Part shown: positions 1-11,968 of the stretch, piece after piece
Layout: the number at the start of each line of letters is the position of its first letter
How positions within the stretch are numbered: position 1 is the stretch's first letter
Assembly: GCF_027942865.1 (NCBI RefSeq)
Contig: NC_134521.1
Span: 513,001 to 577,000, forward strand
Source of the DNA: Odontesthes bonariensis
Lineage: Eukaryota > Chordata > Actinopteri > Atheriniformes > Atherinopsidae
Length of the DNA stretch: 64,000 nt
Reading direction: 5' to 3'
Translations under genes and position numbers: made by a program
Notes under the pieces: generated by a model
What the model was told of the DNA's origin: nothing
The model's database searches: none
Seen by the model: only the letters and a program-made list of their open reading frames with translations

Positions 1-212
1 ATTGGAATCCAGAACATTAGGAATTTACAAAGACACTTGAACCCTTGAAGTGTGTAATTTATATTATTTCTGTTAATAAACCACAATCAACTTTATTTTC
101 GACTCCTCGACTGTTTAACACGAGTCAGTGATCATCACACCGAACCCCAGGAATTGTCAAACAAACAAAGGTCAATGGGACACCAAAATAACACCAAGGT
201 TTGGACAATACA
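1..212 (+). repeat. 5' LTR, 3' part only
   Basis: Bases 1-212 match 7023-7234 with two substitutions near positions 21-24. An AATAAA signal lies at 75-80. The LTR ends in CA at 212, and the internal region begins at 213. The first part of this LTR is outside the window. Confidence 0.92.
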
Positions 213-663
213 ATAGTCTTTGATGTACGCAAGAAGAACTGCTTCGTGGAACACTGAACATTCTTTGGATTTATGTGGAAAGGAACTCGCTGGACTGGGA
301 AAGCGCAAACTTGAAGAACAAAGGAAAAAGCGGAGAACAAACATTTTAAAAGCAAAGCCCCTTCGAAGGTATGGAAACTTTGAGTTAATTGAACTGTCGG
401 ACTTTAAAGAAGACATATTGAACTTTTGAATACCCTTTTACGGACAAACTTTTGAGTTTTGAATTAAGGAGTAGGCCTATATTTTTGTTTTAAACTCCGC
501 TTTTGGTTTGACTTGACGGCTCGAGAAGAAAACGCCATTATACCTTTCTGAAACTTTTTGAAAAGGATTTTTGAGTTTGATGGACACGTTTTGTTGAAAA
601 CTAGCGACCCATTTTTGATTTATTATTTTTGCCTTAACGAAAAAGTAATTGTTTGCAATCGAA

Positions 664-3600
664 ATGGCGGATTTGGAGCTAGAGGAAGAAAATTTGGAAA
701 TGAAGTATACGTCAGCAAAGATGCGCTTGTCTCGCCAAGGCAAAATGTCTCACCTGACGAGACGAATGGGAATAGTTGATACTTTGATGGCTGACAGAGA
801 CGGTTTAGATGAAGTAAAAGAAAATATGATCAAGTTTAATCAGCAGCTGGTAGAATTCAAAGAATTGCATGTCTCATTCCAACACACTTTAAGCGCAAAG
901 GACAAAACCGACGACACAAAGGCCTGGTACAATCCGCGAATAGAGGAAATTAATCTGTTTATGGAAAACGTGTCTAAATGGATCTATGCTGTGGAAAGCA
1001 ATGTAACCAGCTCAGAGACTGTGTTGCCTTTAGAACTGCAAACAGGTGCCGTCTTAGATGACGAAGACAGAAGTTCTGTAGCTTCAATGCGCAGTCGAAC
1101 TTCTGCACGCAGCCAGTCCTCCACAAAGTCGGCGCGCGTTGTTGCTGAAGCTGAACAGGTTGCGTTACTTGAAAAGGCCAAAGCCTTAGAAAAAAGACAC
1201 AGCATTGAAAATGAAGAAGCACAATTACAAGTGCAAATGCAGCTGCAAAAAGATGAATTAAGGAAAAAGAAAGAAAAACTTGACATGGAAGCAGAATTAA
1301 ATGCAAACTCAGCCAAATTGCAATATCTTAAAGATGCTGAAGTAAAACCATTTGGTGACAGTGCAGGAGATGCAATGAATGAATACCTTGAACAAAGTAC
1401 AGTGAGACTCAAGGAAAATGTAACTGTCCAGTTCCCATTTACCCCTGCAGCAGCTAGAACAGCAAGTAGAATCCCATCTGCAACCGCCAGAACACCAGCT
1501 GCACCTATAGCCATTGGTGGTGGTAGGCTATATGGGCCAGCACCCCGAACCCCATTCCCTCAAACGCCGCTAGAGCGACCAGGAGGAAACCAGGGCACTG
1601 ATGCCATCACCAGAGTTATGGAAATGCAAAACTGGCTAACCAGTCTGCTCATAAAGCAGCAAACATTGACTACTCTACCCAAAGGCAACATTGAGAACTT
1701 TAATGGTGACATATTACAGTACAAGTCATTCATTCACTGGTTTGATCACATCATTGAGGTCAAAACTGACAATAACCATGACAGGCTGCTGTACCTTATT
1801 CAGTACACTAGGGGGAAAGCACAAGAGCTCGTCAAAAGTTGCCAGCTGATTGATGATGCCAGCAGAGCCTACAGGAAGGCCAGAAAGCTGTTAGACCAGC
1901 ACTTTGGGAATGAGTACAGGATCTCATGCGCCTATATTGAAAAGGCACTCTCACGGCCCAAAGTTAAAACAGAAGATGTGAAAGCTCTGCAGGACTTTGC
2001 ATTGTTCTTGAGGAGTTGCTGTAATGCCATGGAAAATGTGGAATACATGGAGGAGCTGGACACCATCTCAAACATGAAAAGCATTTTGCTAAAGTTACCC
2101 TATAGATGGAGAGAAAGGTGGCGTGTGGAAGCATGCAAAATTCAAGAACAGAATATCCGAGTTAGAATGAAGGACTTGGTCAACTTCATTGAAAAACAAG
2201 CCACCATTATTTCTGACCCAGTGTTTGGTGACATCCAAGATTCAAGCACTAAAATGAAACCCAAAATGCCAGTGAAACCACCTGCCAAAGGAAGCTTTGC
2301 TACAAAAGTGGATGTGACGTCAACTGCGGTACCATCAACCACCACATGTCTGTTCTGCACTGGTGAGCATAACCTGGAGACATGCACACAGTTTGACACA
2401 AAGCCACACAGGGACAAAATCACATTCCTCAAGCAGAGTGGAATTTGTTTTGGATGCCTGACCAAAGCCGGTCATATTAGCAAAGACTGTGCAAAGCGCC
2501 TTACCTGCTCAATTTGCAACAAGCGACACCCCAGTGCATTACACATCAAATCCGCAGTGTCAACATCAGAACAGACATTTGCCAGTACCGTCAAGTCTTC
2601 ATCTGATGTGAGTGAGCATATTGGGGCCGGTAGCACACACAAAACATCGAACTGTGCCATGTCAATTGTACCTGTGCAGGTCAAGTGCAACAAGGATAGC
2701 AGAGTCATCAACACCTATGCCTTCTTAGATCCTGGCAGCTCTGCAACATTTTGCACAGAGAATCTAATGCACAAATTGAACATCCCTGGAAAAAGGACCA
2801 ATATACTGCTAAAAACAATGAACCAAGAAAAACCTGTTGATACTTACCTGGTAAAAGGACTGGAGGTCAGTGCGTTAAAGGAGAACAACTACATTGCACT
2901 CCCAGAAACATACACCCAATCCTCCATGCCTGTGGATACAACAAACATACCTAAAACTGAGGAACTAAGAAAATGGACTTACCTAAACGAAGTGCATATT
3001 CCAACAGTGAATGCTGAAGTGGAGCTATTGATTGGAAACAATGCTCCTAAGGCTCTAGAACCATGGAACGTAATCAACAGCCGTGGAAAAGGACCTTATG
3101 CAGTGAAAACCCTACTGGGGTGGGTTATCAACGGTCCCCTAGAAGCCACGCCCACTGCAGATGCTGGTGAGTGTCATGCTGTGAGTGTAAACAGAATATC
3201 TGTTGAGAAATTGGAGAACTTACTTGTACAGCAGTACAATCATGATTTTAATGAAACAGTGGATGACAAAGAAATGTCAATGGAAGACAGAAAGTTTGTG
3301 AAAATTGCTGAACAGTCAGTCAAGCTGCAAAATGGTCATTACAGCATAGACTTACCTTTTCGAAGTGACTGTCCAGTGATGCCGAACAACTACCAAGTTG
3401 CAGAACAACGGCTAATTAGCCTCAAAAGGAAATTCAAAAGAAATGAACAATTCCGACTTGATTACACAGAGTTCATGGAAAATGTGATAAGCAATGGACA
3501 TGCAGAAGTGGTACCACAAGCTGGAAGGCTCTGGTATGTCCCACATCACGGTGTTTTCCATCCAAAGAAAGGCACCATCAGAGTGGTGTTTGACTGTGGC

Positions 3601-4428
3601 GCCACATACCATGGAACATCTCTCAATGCTGCACTCCTCCAAGGCCCAGATCTGACAAGCACTCTCATTGGTGTGCTCACAAGATTCAGACAACATCCAG
3701 TAGCCTTGATGGCTGACATTAAGTCAATGTTTCACCAAGTCAGAGTGTCAAGAGGTGATGTTGACTTTCTTCGCTTCCTCTGGTGGCCTAAAGGTGACGT
3801 ATCTCTGCCCCCTGTTGAGTACCGCATGACTGTGCATATCTTTGGAGCAGTGTCCTCTCCAAGCTGTGCAAACTTTGCACTAAGACAGACAGCTAAAGAC
3901 AACAGAGGCACTTGTAGTCCAGATGTGGTGAGCACAACTGAATCAAATTTTTATGTTGATGACTGTTTGAAGTCTCTTGAAACAGAAGAACAAGCAGTGG
4001 AGCTGATGAGAGAACTTACCTGTGTCTGCCACAAGGGAGGATTTCACCTTACCAAGTGGGTGAGTAACAGCCGCACTGTACTTGCACATGTACCCAAAGA
4101 AGATAGAGCCACTGAAATGAAAGAGCTGGATTTGGACAGAGACAAATTGCCCACAGAAAGAGCATTAGGCTTGCTGTGGTGTGTGGAAAGTGACACATTC
4201 AAGTTTAATATCTCCATCCCTGACAAAGCACCCACAAGGAGAAACATACTGTCAATGGTCAGTTCTATATATGACCCTCTGGGTTTCCTGTCTCCTCTAA
4301 CTCTGCCTGCCAAGTTGCTCCTGCAGGAGCTTTGCAGACTGAAGTGCAGCTGGGACCATCCAATACCCCAGGCGTGTGTGGAGAGATGGAGAAGATGGAT
4401 GGCTGGTCTAGAGTGGCACGCTGTGTGA
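664..4428 (+). pseudogene. BEL/Pao gag-protease-reverse transcriptase region (first frame of a broken gag-pol)
   Basis: The open frame extends upstream to 649, but the first ATG, in a good context (GAAATGG), is at 664. Residues in order are a coiled-coil-rich gag N-terminus (EEENLEMK and several K/E-rich helices), a conserved BEL capsid-like region (FNGDILQYKSFIHWF near 1690-1740) and CCHC-type zinc knuckles (CLFCTGEHNLETC, CFGCLTKAGHISKDC, around 2350-2490). Then come an aspartic protease (FLDPGSSATFC near 2720) and a reverse transcriptase (VFDCGATYHGTSLNAAL, MADIKSMFHQV, and YVDD at about 3952-3963). The frame is lost near 4395-4428, just after the RT, and coding similarity continues in the next frame. 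Gag and Pol being in one frame is normal for BEL elements. Confidence 0.9.
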
Positions 4429-4895
4429 AGCCAAGTGAAGCTGGAACGTCTGTGGAGGTTGAACTCCATCACTTCTCAGACGCAAGTGAGCAAGGCTATG
4501 GTACAGTCAGTTACCTGCGCCTACATTCAGAGACCCACACTGTGAACATCGCCTTCATGCTCGGCAAGGCCAGGGTGGCGCCACTGAAGCAGATGACCAT
4601 ACCTCGCATGGAGCTGGTGGCAGCAGTTGTAGCAGTGAGAGTGGACATGATGCTCAGAAGAGAATTGGAGATGGAGCTGAACAGCTCAACATTCTGGACG
4701 GACAGCCAGTCAGTGCTGAAATACATAGCAAACCAACACACAAGATTTCGAACATTTGTAGCCAATAGAATAGCTGTTATAAGAGAGAATACAGACATCT
4801 CGCAATGGAGATACATTGGAACTAAACTGAACCCGGCTGATGTTGCAAGCAGAGGAGTGAAGGCAACCACCTTTGTGAAATGCAGAGAGGGCTGA
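4332..4895 (+). pseudogene. BEL/Pao pol, RNase H-like segment (second frame)
   Basis: Only the part from about 4405 onward is likely to be real coding sequence; the first residues are a frame shadow of the RT end. FSDASEQGYG near 4475-4505 and FWTDSQSVLKYI near 4690-4725 carry the acidic residues expected of RNase H, and LNPADVASRG near 4825-4860 is the usual sequence before the BEL integrase. It continues from the preceding frame by a shift equivalent to loss of one base and leaves its own frame near 4885-4895 by a second shift of the same sign. Confidence 0.85.
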
Positions 4896-5392
4896 ATGGA
4901 CCAGAATTCCTTTGGACATCAGAGGGTGAGTGGCCGCAGAACCCATTACAGTCATTGTCACTTTCAGAAGATGACCTTGAGGTGAAGAGTTCAGCCACAT
5001 GCAATGCTGCAATCCAGAAGTGTGGTAGTCCCACATTGCAGTTACTACATCACTACTCAAGCTGGAGCAAGCTGAAGAGAGCTGTGGTGTGGTATCTGAA
5101 GCTGAAGGATTACCTCACATTGAAATTGAAAAGAAAACAGCAGTCACAGCAGGTTGTGATCCCAAAGACACGGAGCCAAAGCAAGACCCTGGATGACGAG
5201 ATGAAGACACTGGGTGGACGTTGCATTTCCATGGATGACCTGCAGAGGGCAGAGAAGGCCATTGTGGTATTCTGCCAACATCAGAGGTATCCAGAGGAAC
5301 TTGCAAGATTGAACACATCTGCTGCTGACACTGGACTGAGCCGAAAGAGCACCATCTACAAACTGGACCCTGTGCTGGAGGATGGAGTTTGA
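4880..5392 (+). pseudogene. BEL/Pao pol, RNase H-integrase linker (third frame)
   Basis: This frame continues the protein after about 4890 with GPEFLW, typical of the linker region before the integrase in BEL Pol, and ends at 5392. Coding similarity then passes to the next frame near 5388 by a third shift of the same direction. There is no recognisable catalytic domain in this part. Confidence 0.8.
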
Positions 5393-6591
5393 GGGTAGGA
5401 GGAAGACTGAAGAGGGCAGCAATGCCTGAAGAGGCCAAGCGGCCAATGATACTCCCCAAAGACCTTCATATCTCCACACTCATTCTCCGACACATCCATG
5501 AGCAACTTGGACATGCTGGAAGAAACCACGTGCTCTCTCAGCTCAGAAAAAGATATTGGATCGTGAATGCCAACTCAGCTGCCCGCAGAGTCCTGTCAAA
5601 ATGTGTAGTGTGCAGGCGTGTGAGAGGGAAAAGAGGTGAGCAAAAAATGCCTGACCTGCCAAAAGAAAGACTCACAGCTGATCTTCCACCATTCAGCAAT
5701 GTTGGTGTTGACTACTTTGGACCCTTTGAAACTAGAAGAGGAAGAAGTCTCATTAAGCGCTATGGTGTCATATTCACCTGCATGTCAAGCAGAGCTGTGC
5801 ATCTGGAGATGGCACACGCATTAGACACAGATTCATGCATTAATGCTCTCAGACGTTTCATCAGCAGGAGAGGTCAGGTGACACACATACGCTCTGACAA
5901 TGGAACCAATCTGGTTGGAGCCAAGAAGGAGCTGCAAAACGCCATCACAAGCTGGAACTCTGAAAAGATCCACAATGCAATGCTCCAGAAAGGCATCCAG
6001 TGGTCCTTTAACCCACCTGCAGCCTCACACCATGGCGGAGTATGGGAGAGACTGATCCGGATGGTGAGACAAGTCATTCTTTCTACTGTACAAGAACAAA
6101 CACTGGACGATGAAAGTTTACATACACTGCTCTGTGAAGTGGAAGCAATTCTAAACAGTCGCCCCATCACAACAGTATCTGACGACAAATGTGACCTGGA
6201 AGCCCTAACACCTAATCACATTCTGCTCCTCAAATGCCATCCTTCCTTTCCTCCTGGGCTGTTCAAACAGTCTGACATGTACATCCGACGTCGCTGGAAG
6301 CAAGTCCAATACCTTGCCAACCTGTTCTGGAGTAGATGGACAAAAGAATACTTACCTTTGCTACAGGAAAGGCAGAAGTGGACAAGAGTGAGAAGAGGAT
6401 TCGCAATAGGAGACGTTGTGATGGTGGTGGACAGCACAGCCCCCCGTGGATCCTGGGTTCTGGGAAGAATTGAAGATGTTCTACCAGACTCCAAAGGGCT
6501 TGTGAGAACAGTGAAGATCAGAACGAAGACTGGTGTATATGACAGACCAGTGACAAAACTCTGTCTGCTATTGGAATGTGCAGAAAGTTGA
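5389..6591 (+). pseudogene. BEL/Pao pol, integrase (fourth segment)
   Basis: This is the most complete pol domain. An HHCC zinc module is visible (HIHEQLGH, then CVVCRR). The DDE core follows: VGVDYFGPFE near 5700-5730, IRSDNGTNLVG near 5888-5920, and the Glu in GVWERLIR near 6040-6060. A C-terminal chromatin-binding-like part follows (GDVVMVVD, RGSWVLGRI). It ends at 6591, about 140 bases before the LTR. No envelope-like gene follows. The segment is intact by itself, but it is out of frame with the preceding segment. Confidence 0.9.
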
Positions 6592-6729
6592 GTATAATTA
6601 ATTATGATTTTGATAGATGTTTTGTTAATGTTTACCTTGAAGAATAATAATGCATTGAAGCATTTTTAGGCTCCTTTTAAGTATTTATGTTTGATAATTG
6701 TTGCCCATGCACACAATTAGGGGCCGGTG

Positions 6730-7234
6730 TGTAGGAGCCATTTGAATAGTTTATGTTTATCATTTATTGTCTTTAAATATTATTATTTACAAATTCCATT
6801 TTTTTACTTTCAGAACTTAATTTGTTTCTCTACATCCAATATAATTCCTGTTTTGAGTATGTATGAGTAAGAGTGAGTGAGTGTGAATGAATGAGTACGC
6901 CCTCTACAGGCAAAGGGGGAAATATACCGACAGGTATATAGGTGTGCCATCCAGATGCCAATGGGAGGGTTCGGTGATGCGCACACCATCAAAGACCGTG
7001 GCAAAGAGAGGAAGGAATGGACATTGGAATCCAGAACATTAGAAACTTACAAAGACACTTGAACCCTTGAAGTGTGTAATTTATATTATTTCTGTTAATA
7101 AACCACAATCAACTTTATTTTCGACTCCTCGACTGTTTAACACGAGTCAGTGATCATCACACCGAACCCCAGGAATTGTCAAACAAACAAAGGTCAATGG
7201 GACACCAAAATAACACCAAGGTTTGGACAATACA
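6730..7234 (+). repeat. 3' LTR of the BEL/Pao element
   Basis: The right end at 7234 (CA) is fixed by the comparison with 1-212. The left end is inferred from a TG start (TGTAGGAGCC) just after a purine-rich stretch at about 6718-6729, giving about 505 bp. AATAAA lies at 7097-7102. The five bases after the LTR, AGCAG, would be the target-site duplication if the matching copy lies left of the window. Confidence 0.8.
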
Positions 7235-7562
7235 AGCAGCATTTAGCTGTTATGCTGCCAACAAGTGGAACAAACTGCCAGTGGAGATTAAACTTTCACC
7301 AAATGGAGACATTTTTAAATCCAGGTTAAAAACATTTCTTTTCTCATGTGTCTATGCATGAAATATCTTTTAACTTATCTAGACTGTTGCCTGATTTTAA
7401 ATTCATTTAAATGATTTTATTTGTTTCTCTTTATATTATTTTATGTATTTTTAATGCTTCTTCCACTCCCTGCTGCAATGCTTTTATTTTATGTGAAGCA
7501 CTTTGAACAGTTTGTACATGAAATGTGCTATATAAATAAATTTGATTTGATTTGATTTGATT
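7235..7562 (+). mobile_element. LINE 3' end (reverse-transcriptase C-terminus plus 3' UTR tail)
   Basis: Immediately right of the LTR the + strand reads AAFSCYAANKWNKLP and FKSRLKTFLF, the usual C-terminus of fish Jockey-superfamily (L2/CR1-like) LINE proteins, with a stop near 7361. The 3' UTR ends in a conserved tail (GTGCTATATAAATAAA near 7527) and a (TTGAT)n tail at 7543-7562. A second copy of the same tail lies at 15818-15880. The BEL element has landed inside this LINE's coding part. Confidence 0.85.
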
Positions 7563-9474
7563 AGTATGTAGTATGTAGTATGCAGTATGTAGTATGCAGT
7601 ATGTAGTATGCAGTATGTAGTATGTAGTATGTAGTAAGTAGAATGTAGTATGTAGTATGCAGTATGCAGTATGTAGTATGTAGTATGCAGTATGTAGTAT
7701 GCAGTATGTAGTATGCAGTATGTAGTATGTAGTATGCAGTATGTAGTATGTAGTATGTAGTATGTATTATGAAGTATGTAGTATGCAGTATGCAGTATGT
7801 AGTATGCAGTATGTAGTATGCAGTATGTAGTATGTAGTATGAAGTAAGTAGAATGTAGTATGCAGTATGTAGTATGTAGTATGTAGTATGCAGTATGTAG
7901 TATGCAGTATGTAGTATGTAGTATGTATTATGAAGTAAGTAGAATGTAGTATGCAGTATACAGTATGCAGTATGTAGTATGTAGTATGCAGTATGTAGTG
8001 TGCAGTATGCAGTATGTAGTATGTAGTATGCAGTATGTAGTATGCAGTATGTAGTATGCAGTATGTAGTGTGCAGTATGTAGTATGCAGTATGTAGTATG
8101 TAGTATGCAGTATGTAGTATGCAGTATGCAGTATGTAGTATGCAGTATGCAGTATGTAGTATGAAGTAAGTAGAATGAAGTAAGTAGAATGTAGTATGCA
8201 GTATGTAGTATGTAGTATGCAGTATGTAGTATGCAGTATGTAGTATGTAGTGTGCAGTATGCAGTATGTAGTATGTAGTATGTAGTATGTAGTATGAAGT
8301 AAGTAGAATGAAGTAAGTAGAATGTAGTATGCAGTATGTAGTATGTAGTATGCAGTATGTAGTATGCAGTATGTAGTATGTAGTGTGCAGTATGCAGTAT
8401 GTAGTATGTAGTATGCAGTATGCAGTATGTAGTATGAAGTAAGTAGAATGAAGTAAGTAGAATGTAGTATGCAGTATGTAGTATGTAGTATGCAGTATGT
8501 AGTATGCAGTATGTAGTATGTAGTGTGCAGTATGCAGTATGTAGTATGTAGTATGCAGTATGTAGTATGTAGTATGCAGTATGTAGTATGCAGTATGTAG
8601 TATGTAGTGTGCAGTATGCAGTATGTAGTATGTAGTATGCAGTATGCAGTATGTAGTATGAAGTAAGTAGAATGAAGTAAGTAGAATGTAGTATGCAGTA
8701 TGTAGTATGTAGTATGCAGTATGTAGTATGCAGTATGTAGTATGTAGTGTGCAGTATGCAGTATGTAGTATGTAGTATGCAGTATGTAGTATGTAGTATG
8801 CAGTATGTAGTATGTAGTATGCAGTATGTAGTATGTAGTATGCAGTATGTAGTATGCAGTATGCAGTATGTAGTATGCAGTATGTAGTATGCAGTATGTA
8901 GTATGCAGTATGTAGTATGTAGTATGTAGTATGCAGTATGCAGTATGTAGTATGAAGTAAGTAGAATGAAGTAAGTAGAATGCAGTATGTAGTATGTAGT
9001 ATGCAGTATGTAGTATGTAGTATGTAGTATGAAGTAAGTAGAATGTAGTATGTAGTATGCAGTATGCAGTATGTATTATGTATTATGTAGTATGTAGTAT
9101 GTAGTATGCAGTAAGTAGTATGTAGTATGTAGTATGTAGTATGCAGTATGTAGTATGCAGTATGTAGTATGTAGTATGTATTATGTAGTATGCAGTATGT
9201 AGTATGCAGTATGCAGTATGTAGTATGTAGTATGCAGTATGCAGTATGTAGTATGAAGTAAGTAGAATGTAGTATGTAGTATGTATTATGTATTATGTAT
9301 TATGTAGTATGCAGTATGCAGTATGCAGTATGTAGTATGTAGTATGTAGTATGCAGTAAGTAGTATGTAGTATGTAGTATGCAGTAAGTAGTAAGTAGTA
9401 AGTAGTATGCAGTATGCAGTAAGTAGTATGTAGTATGTAGTATGTAGTATGCAGTATGTAGTATGTAGTATGGG
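7563..9474. repeat. Tandem array of a 7-bp unit (AGTATGY)
   Basis: About 1.9 kb of AGTATGT/AGTATGC heptamers with rarer variants (AGTAAGT, AGAATGA, AGTGTGC). A variant block beginning ATGAAGTAAGTAGAATG recurs at 8161, 8294, 8434, 8658 and 8952; all spacings are multiples of 7, which shows higher-order duplication in register. It follows the LINE tail directly. Confidence 0.97.
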
Positions 9475-10569
9475 GTAGGCGGTTTCGAACACAGCCAATG
9501 TCATGATCATGTTTTATCTGCAGCAGTCATGTGACCTCTGTCAGAAAGCTGCAATGCATGCTGGGTACCTGGTAGGCGGAGCCTGGGAAGGCCGCTGGCT
9601 GCGTGCAGAAAGCTGGAAGGATGTACAGGAAGTCACATGATCACAACAAGGTTACAAAAAGAAAGAAATGATAAAAATCCGAATTAAAAACAGCAGAAAC
9701 GTGTTGATAAAATGGGGTTAAAACTCTTAAATAAAAAGGATGTAGAATAAAAATTTAAAATAAGAGCAGTGTTTTATTTTTAAACTCCACTATTTAATTA
9801 AACTATATCTTTTATTTTTGAAGAAAAAGACTACATAATGAACATAAAGTGATGTAACCTGGAGGGAAGACGGGGGAGGCCGGTCCTTCGGGGAAGAAAG
9901 GACGATACGGGGGAGGCTGCGCACTCATCTGGAGGAAGGACGGAGCTTCTTCTGTTTTCTGCAGGACAGGAAACATTCTTTCAAAGTAAAAGTTTAACAT
10001 TCTCTGAACATTTCATTTCACAAGGAGGCGAAGAATGGAACATTTTTTACATAAAGTATGAAACTCTTTCCTCTTTGTGACCGTCTGACTCAGCGTTTCT
10101 CTCAATAGATTCACTCAGGGCTGCGTCTAACGTCTGGTCAGCTGTCTTCATACCAGCTCTAATCTAATATACCGGTAACCATGACAACCAGCCTATAGAA
10201 ACAGCTGTTATTCTTATTGCTGCCTCGTGTCTCTGACAGACAAACAGTTTGTTGTGTCCAGTTAAAGCTGTCAAAGCTGCTGGGAAAGTTTTCTCTGCTG
10301 TTTGGACCCAAACTGAACTCAGTGCTGTGTTTAATAAACAGATTTATCAAATCTACAGAAACCAGTTTAATAAACAGATTCAGATTCTCCACCAGCAGGC
10401 GGTTCCATGCAGAAACCAGTTTAAAACAGAATAGTTCAGGCTCATTCAGCTGCTCCTAACCATCCAACCATCCTCTCATCCGTCTGAAATGTTCCACAGA
10501 ATCATCTCCAGCTGAAGAGCTTCTCTCAGCAGAGTTTATACCAGATCAGAGAGTCTCAGCCCCCTAAAG
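9475..10569. other. Intergenic DNA without a recognised gene
   Basis: Non-repetitive AT-rich DNA between the heptamer array and the next array. Short open frames are present but have no recognisable domain or convincing splice pattern. A 29-bp stretch near 10508-10536 is similar to one near 10945-10975, so the next array is flanked by a short duplication. Confidence 0.6.
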
Positions 10570-10915
10570 CACCTGTTTTATGAATCAAAATCACCTGTTT
10601 TATGGATCTAAATCACCTGTTTTATGAATCAAAATCACCTGTTTTATGAATCTAAATCACCTGTTTTATAAATCTAAATCACCTGTTTTATGAATCTAAA
10701 TCACCTGTTTTATGAATCTAAATCACCTGTTTTATAAATCTAAACCACCTGTTTTATGAATCAAAATCACCTGTTTTATGAATCTAAATCACCTGTTTTA
10801 TAAATCAAAATCACCTGTTTTATGAATCTAAATCACCTGTTTTATAAATCTAAATCACCTGTTTTATGAATCTAAATCACCTGTTTTATGAATCTAAATC
10901 ACCTGTTTTATGAAT
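10570..10915. repeat. 22-bp tandem array, about 15 copies
   Basis: The unit begins CACCTGTTTTATGAATC and ends in TAAAT or AAAAT. Copies differ mainly at ATGAATC/ATAAATC and CTAAAT/CAAAAT. It contains no open reading frame of note. Confidence 0.96.
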
Positions 10916-10945
10916 GGAGTCTGGTGTGAGAGGATGTGAACTCAC

Positions 10946-10997
10946 CTCCAGCTGAAGAGCTTCTCTCTGCTTTTCTGATCGACTGATGGAGGATCCT
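10946..10997 (-). other. Possible isolated exon of an unidentified gene
   Basis: On the minus strand a pyrimidine-rich acceptor (CTTGTTCTCAG) precedes 52 bases that end in a strong donor (GGAG then GTGAGT). In one frame it reads SRSEKQREALQLE. All three frames are open over so short a stretch, so this is weak evidence. No adjoining exon could be joined. Confidence 0.2.
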
Positions 10998-11055
10998 CTG
11001 AGAACAAGCTGTCAGGAAGAAGCTGTCAGAGGCAGAGGTGGAGAGGCCAGCCCTC

Positions 11056-11151
11056 CTCCTCCTCCTCCTCCTCCTCCTCCTCCTCCTCCTCCTCTTCCTC
11101 TTCCTCCTCCTCCTCCTCCTCCTCCTCCTCCTCCTCCTCCTCCTCCTCCTA
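11056..11151 (+). repeat. (CCT)n microsatellite with CTT interruptions
   Basis: About 32 near-perfect CCT triplets. The minus strand is a G-rich AGG repeat that could form G-quadruplex-like structures. The long poly-Leu/poly-Arg/poly-Pro frames over it are not genes. Confidence 0.97.
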
Positions 11152-11968
11152 CAAGGCGGCGACGAGGCGGCGACGAGGCGGCGACGAGGCGGCGACGAGG
11201 CGGCGACAAGGCGGCGACAAGGCGGCGACAAGGCAACAACAAGGCGGCGACAAGGCGGCGACAAGTCGGCAATAAGGCAGCAGCAGCAACAAGGCAGCGA
11301 CAAGGCAGCGACAAGGCAGCGACAAGGCAGCGACAAGGCAGCGACAAGGCAGCAACAAGTTAGCGACAAGGCAGCGACAAGGCAACAACAAGGCAGCAGC
11401 AGCAACAAGGCAGCAACAAGGCAGCAACAAGGCGGCAACAAGGCAGCAACAAGGCAGCAACAAGGCAGCGACAAGGCAGCGACAAGGCAGCGACAAGGCA
11501 GCAACAAGTTAGCGACAAGGCAGCGACAAGGCAGCAACGAGGCAGCAACGAGGCAGCAACGAGGCAGCGACAAGGCGGCGACAAGGCGGCGACAAGGCAG
11601 CAACAAGGCGGCGACAAGGCGGCGACAAGGCGGCGACAAGGAAGCAACAAGGCAGCAACAAGGCAGCAACAAGGCAGCAACAAGGCAGCAACAAGGCGGC
11701 GAAAAGGCAGCGACAAGGAAGCAACAAGGCAGCAACAAGGCAGCAACAAGGCGGCGAAAAGGCAGCGACAAGGCAGCAACAAGGCAGCAACAAGGCAGCA
11801 ACAAGGCGGCGAAAAGGCGGCGACAAGGAAGCAACAAGGCAGCAACAAGGCAGCAACAAGGCGGCGAAAAGGCAGCGACAAGTCAGCGACAAGGCGGCGA
11901 CAAGGCGGCGACAAGGCAGCAACAAGGCAGCGACAAGGCGGCGACAAGGCAGCAACAAGGCGGCGAGC
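11152..11968. repeat. 11-bp tandem array (ACAAGGCRGCG)
   Basis: About 70 copies of an 11-bp unit with ACAAGGCAGCG, ACAAGGCGGCG and ACAAGGCAGCA variants. Because 11 is not a multiple of 3, translations have an 11-residue period in every frame, and the absence of stop words in the unit gives long false open frames on both strands. Confidence 0.96.

Larger units (their letters stand above)
1..7234 (+). mobile_element. BEL/Pao-type LTR retrotransposon, left end cut by the window
   Basis: Two direct repeats (1-212 and the right part of 6730-7234) flank a gag-pol region with gag zinc knuckles, an aspartic protease, reverse transcriptase with YVDD, RNase H and a DDE integrase followed by the LTR. 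The protease-RT-RH-IN order and the A17-type protease region are characteristic of BEL/Pao elements. The 5' LTR is only its last 212 bases because the element starts before the window. Over those 212 bases I count 2 mismatches to the 3' LTR (offset 7022), which suggests a recent insertion. The pol frame is broken three times, so this copy as written cannot make a full Pol protein. Confidence 0.93.

Noticed and set aside
9475..10569. SLC35A4, TMCO6 or another expected neighbour of APBB3
   Set aside because: None of the short frames shows membrane segments or armadillo-like sequence. I could not identify any neighbour left of apbb3.
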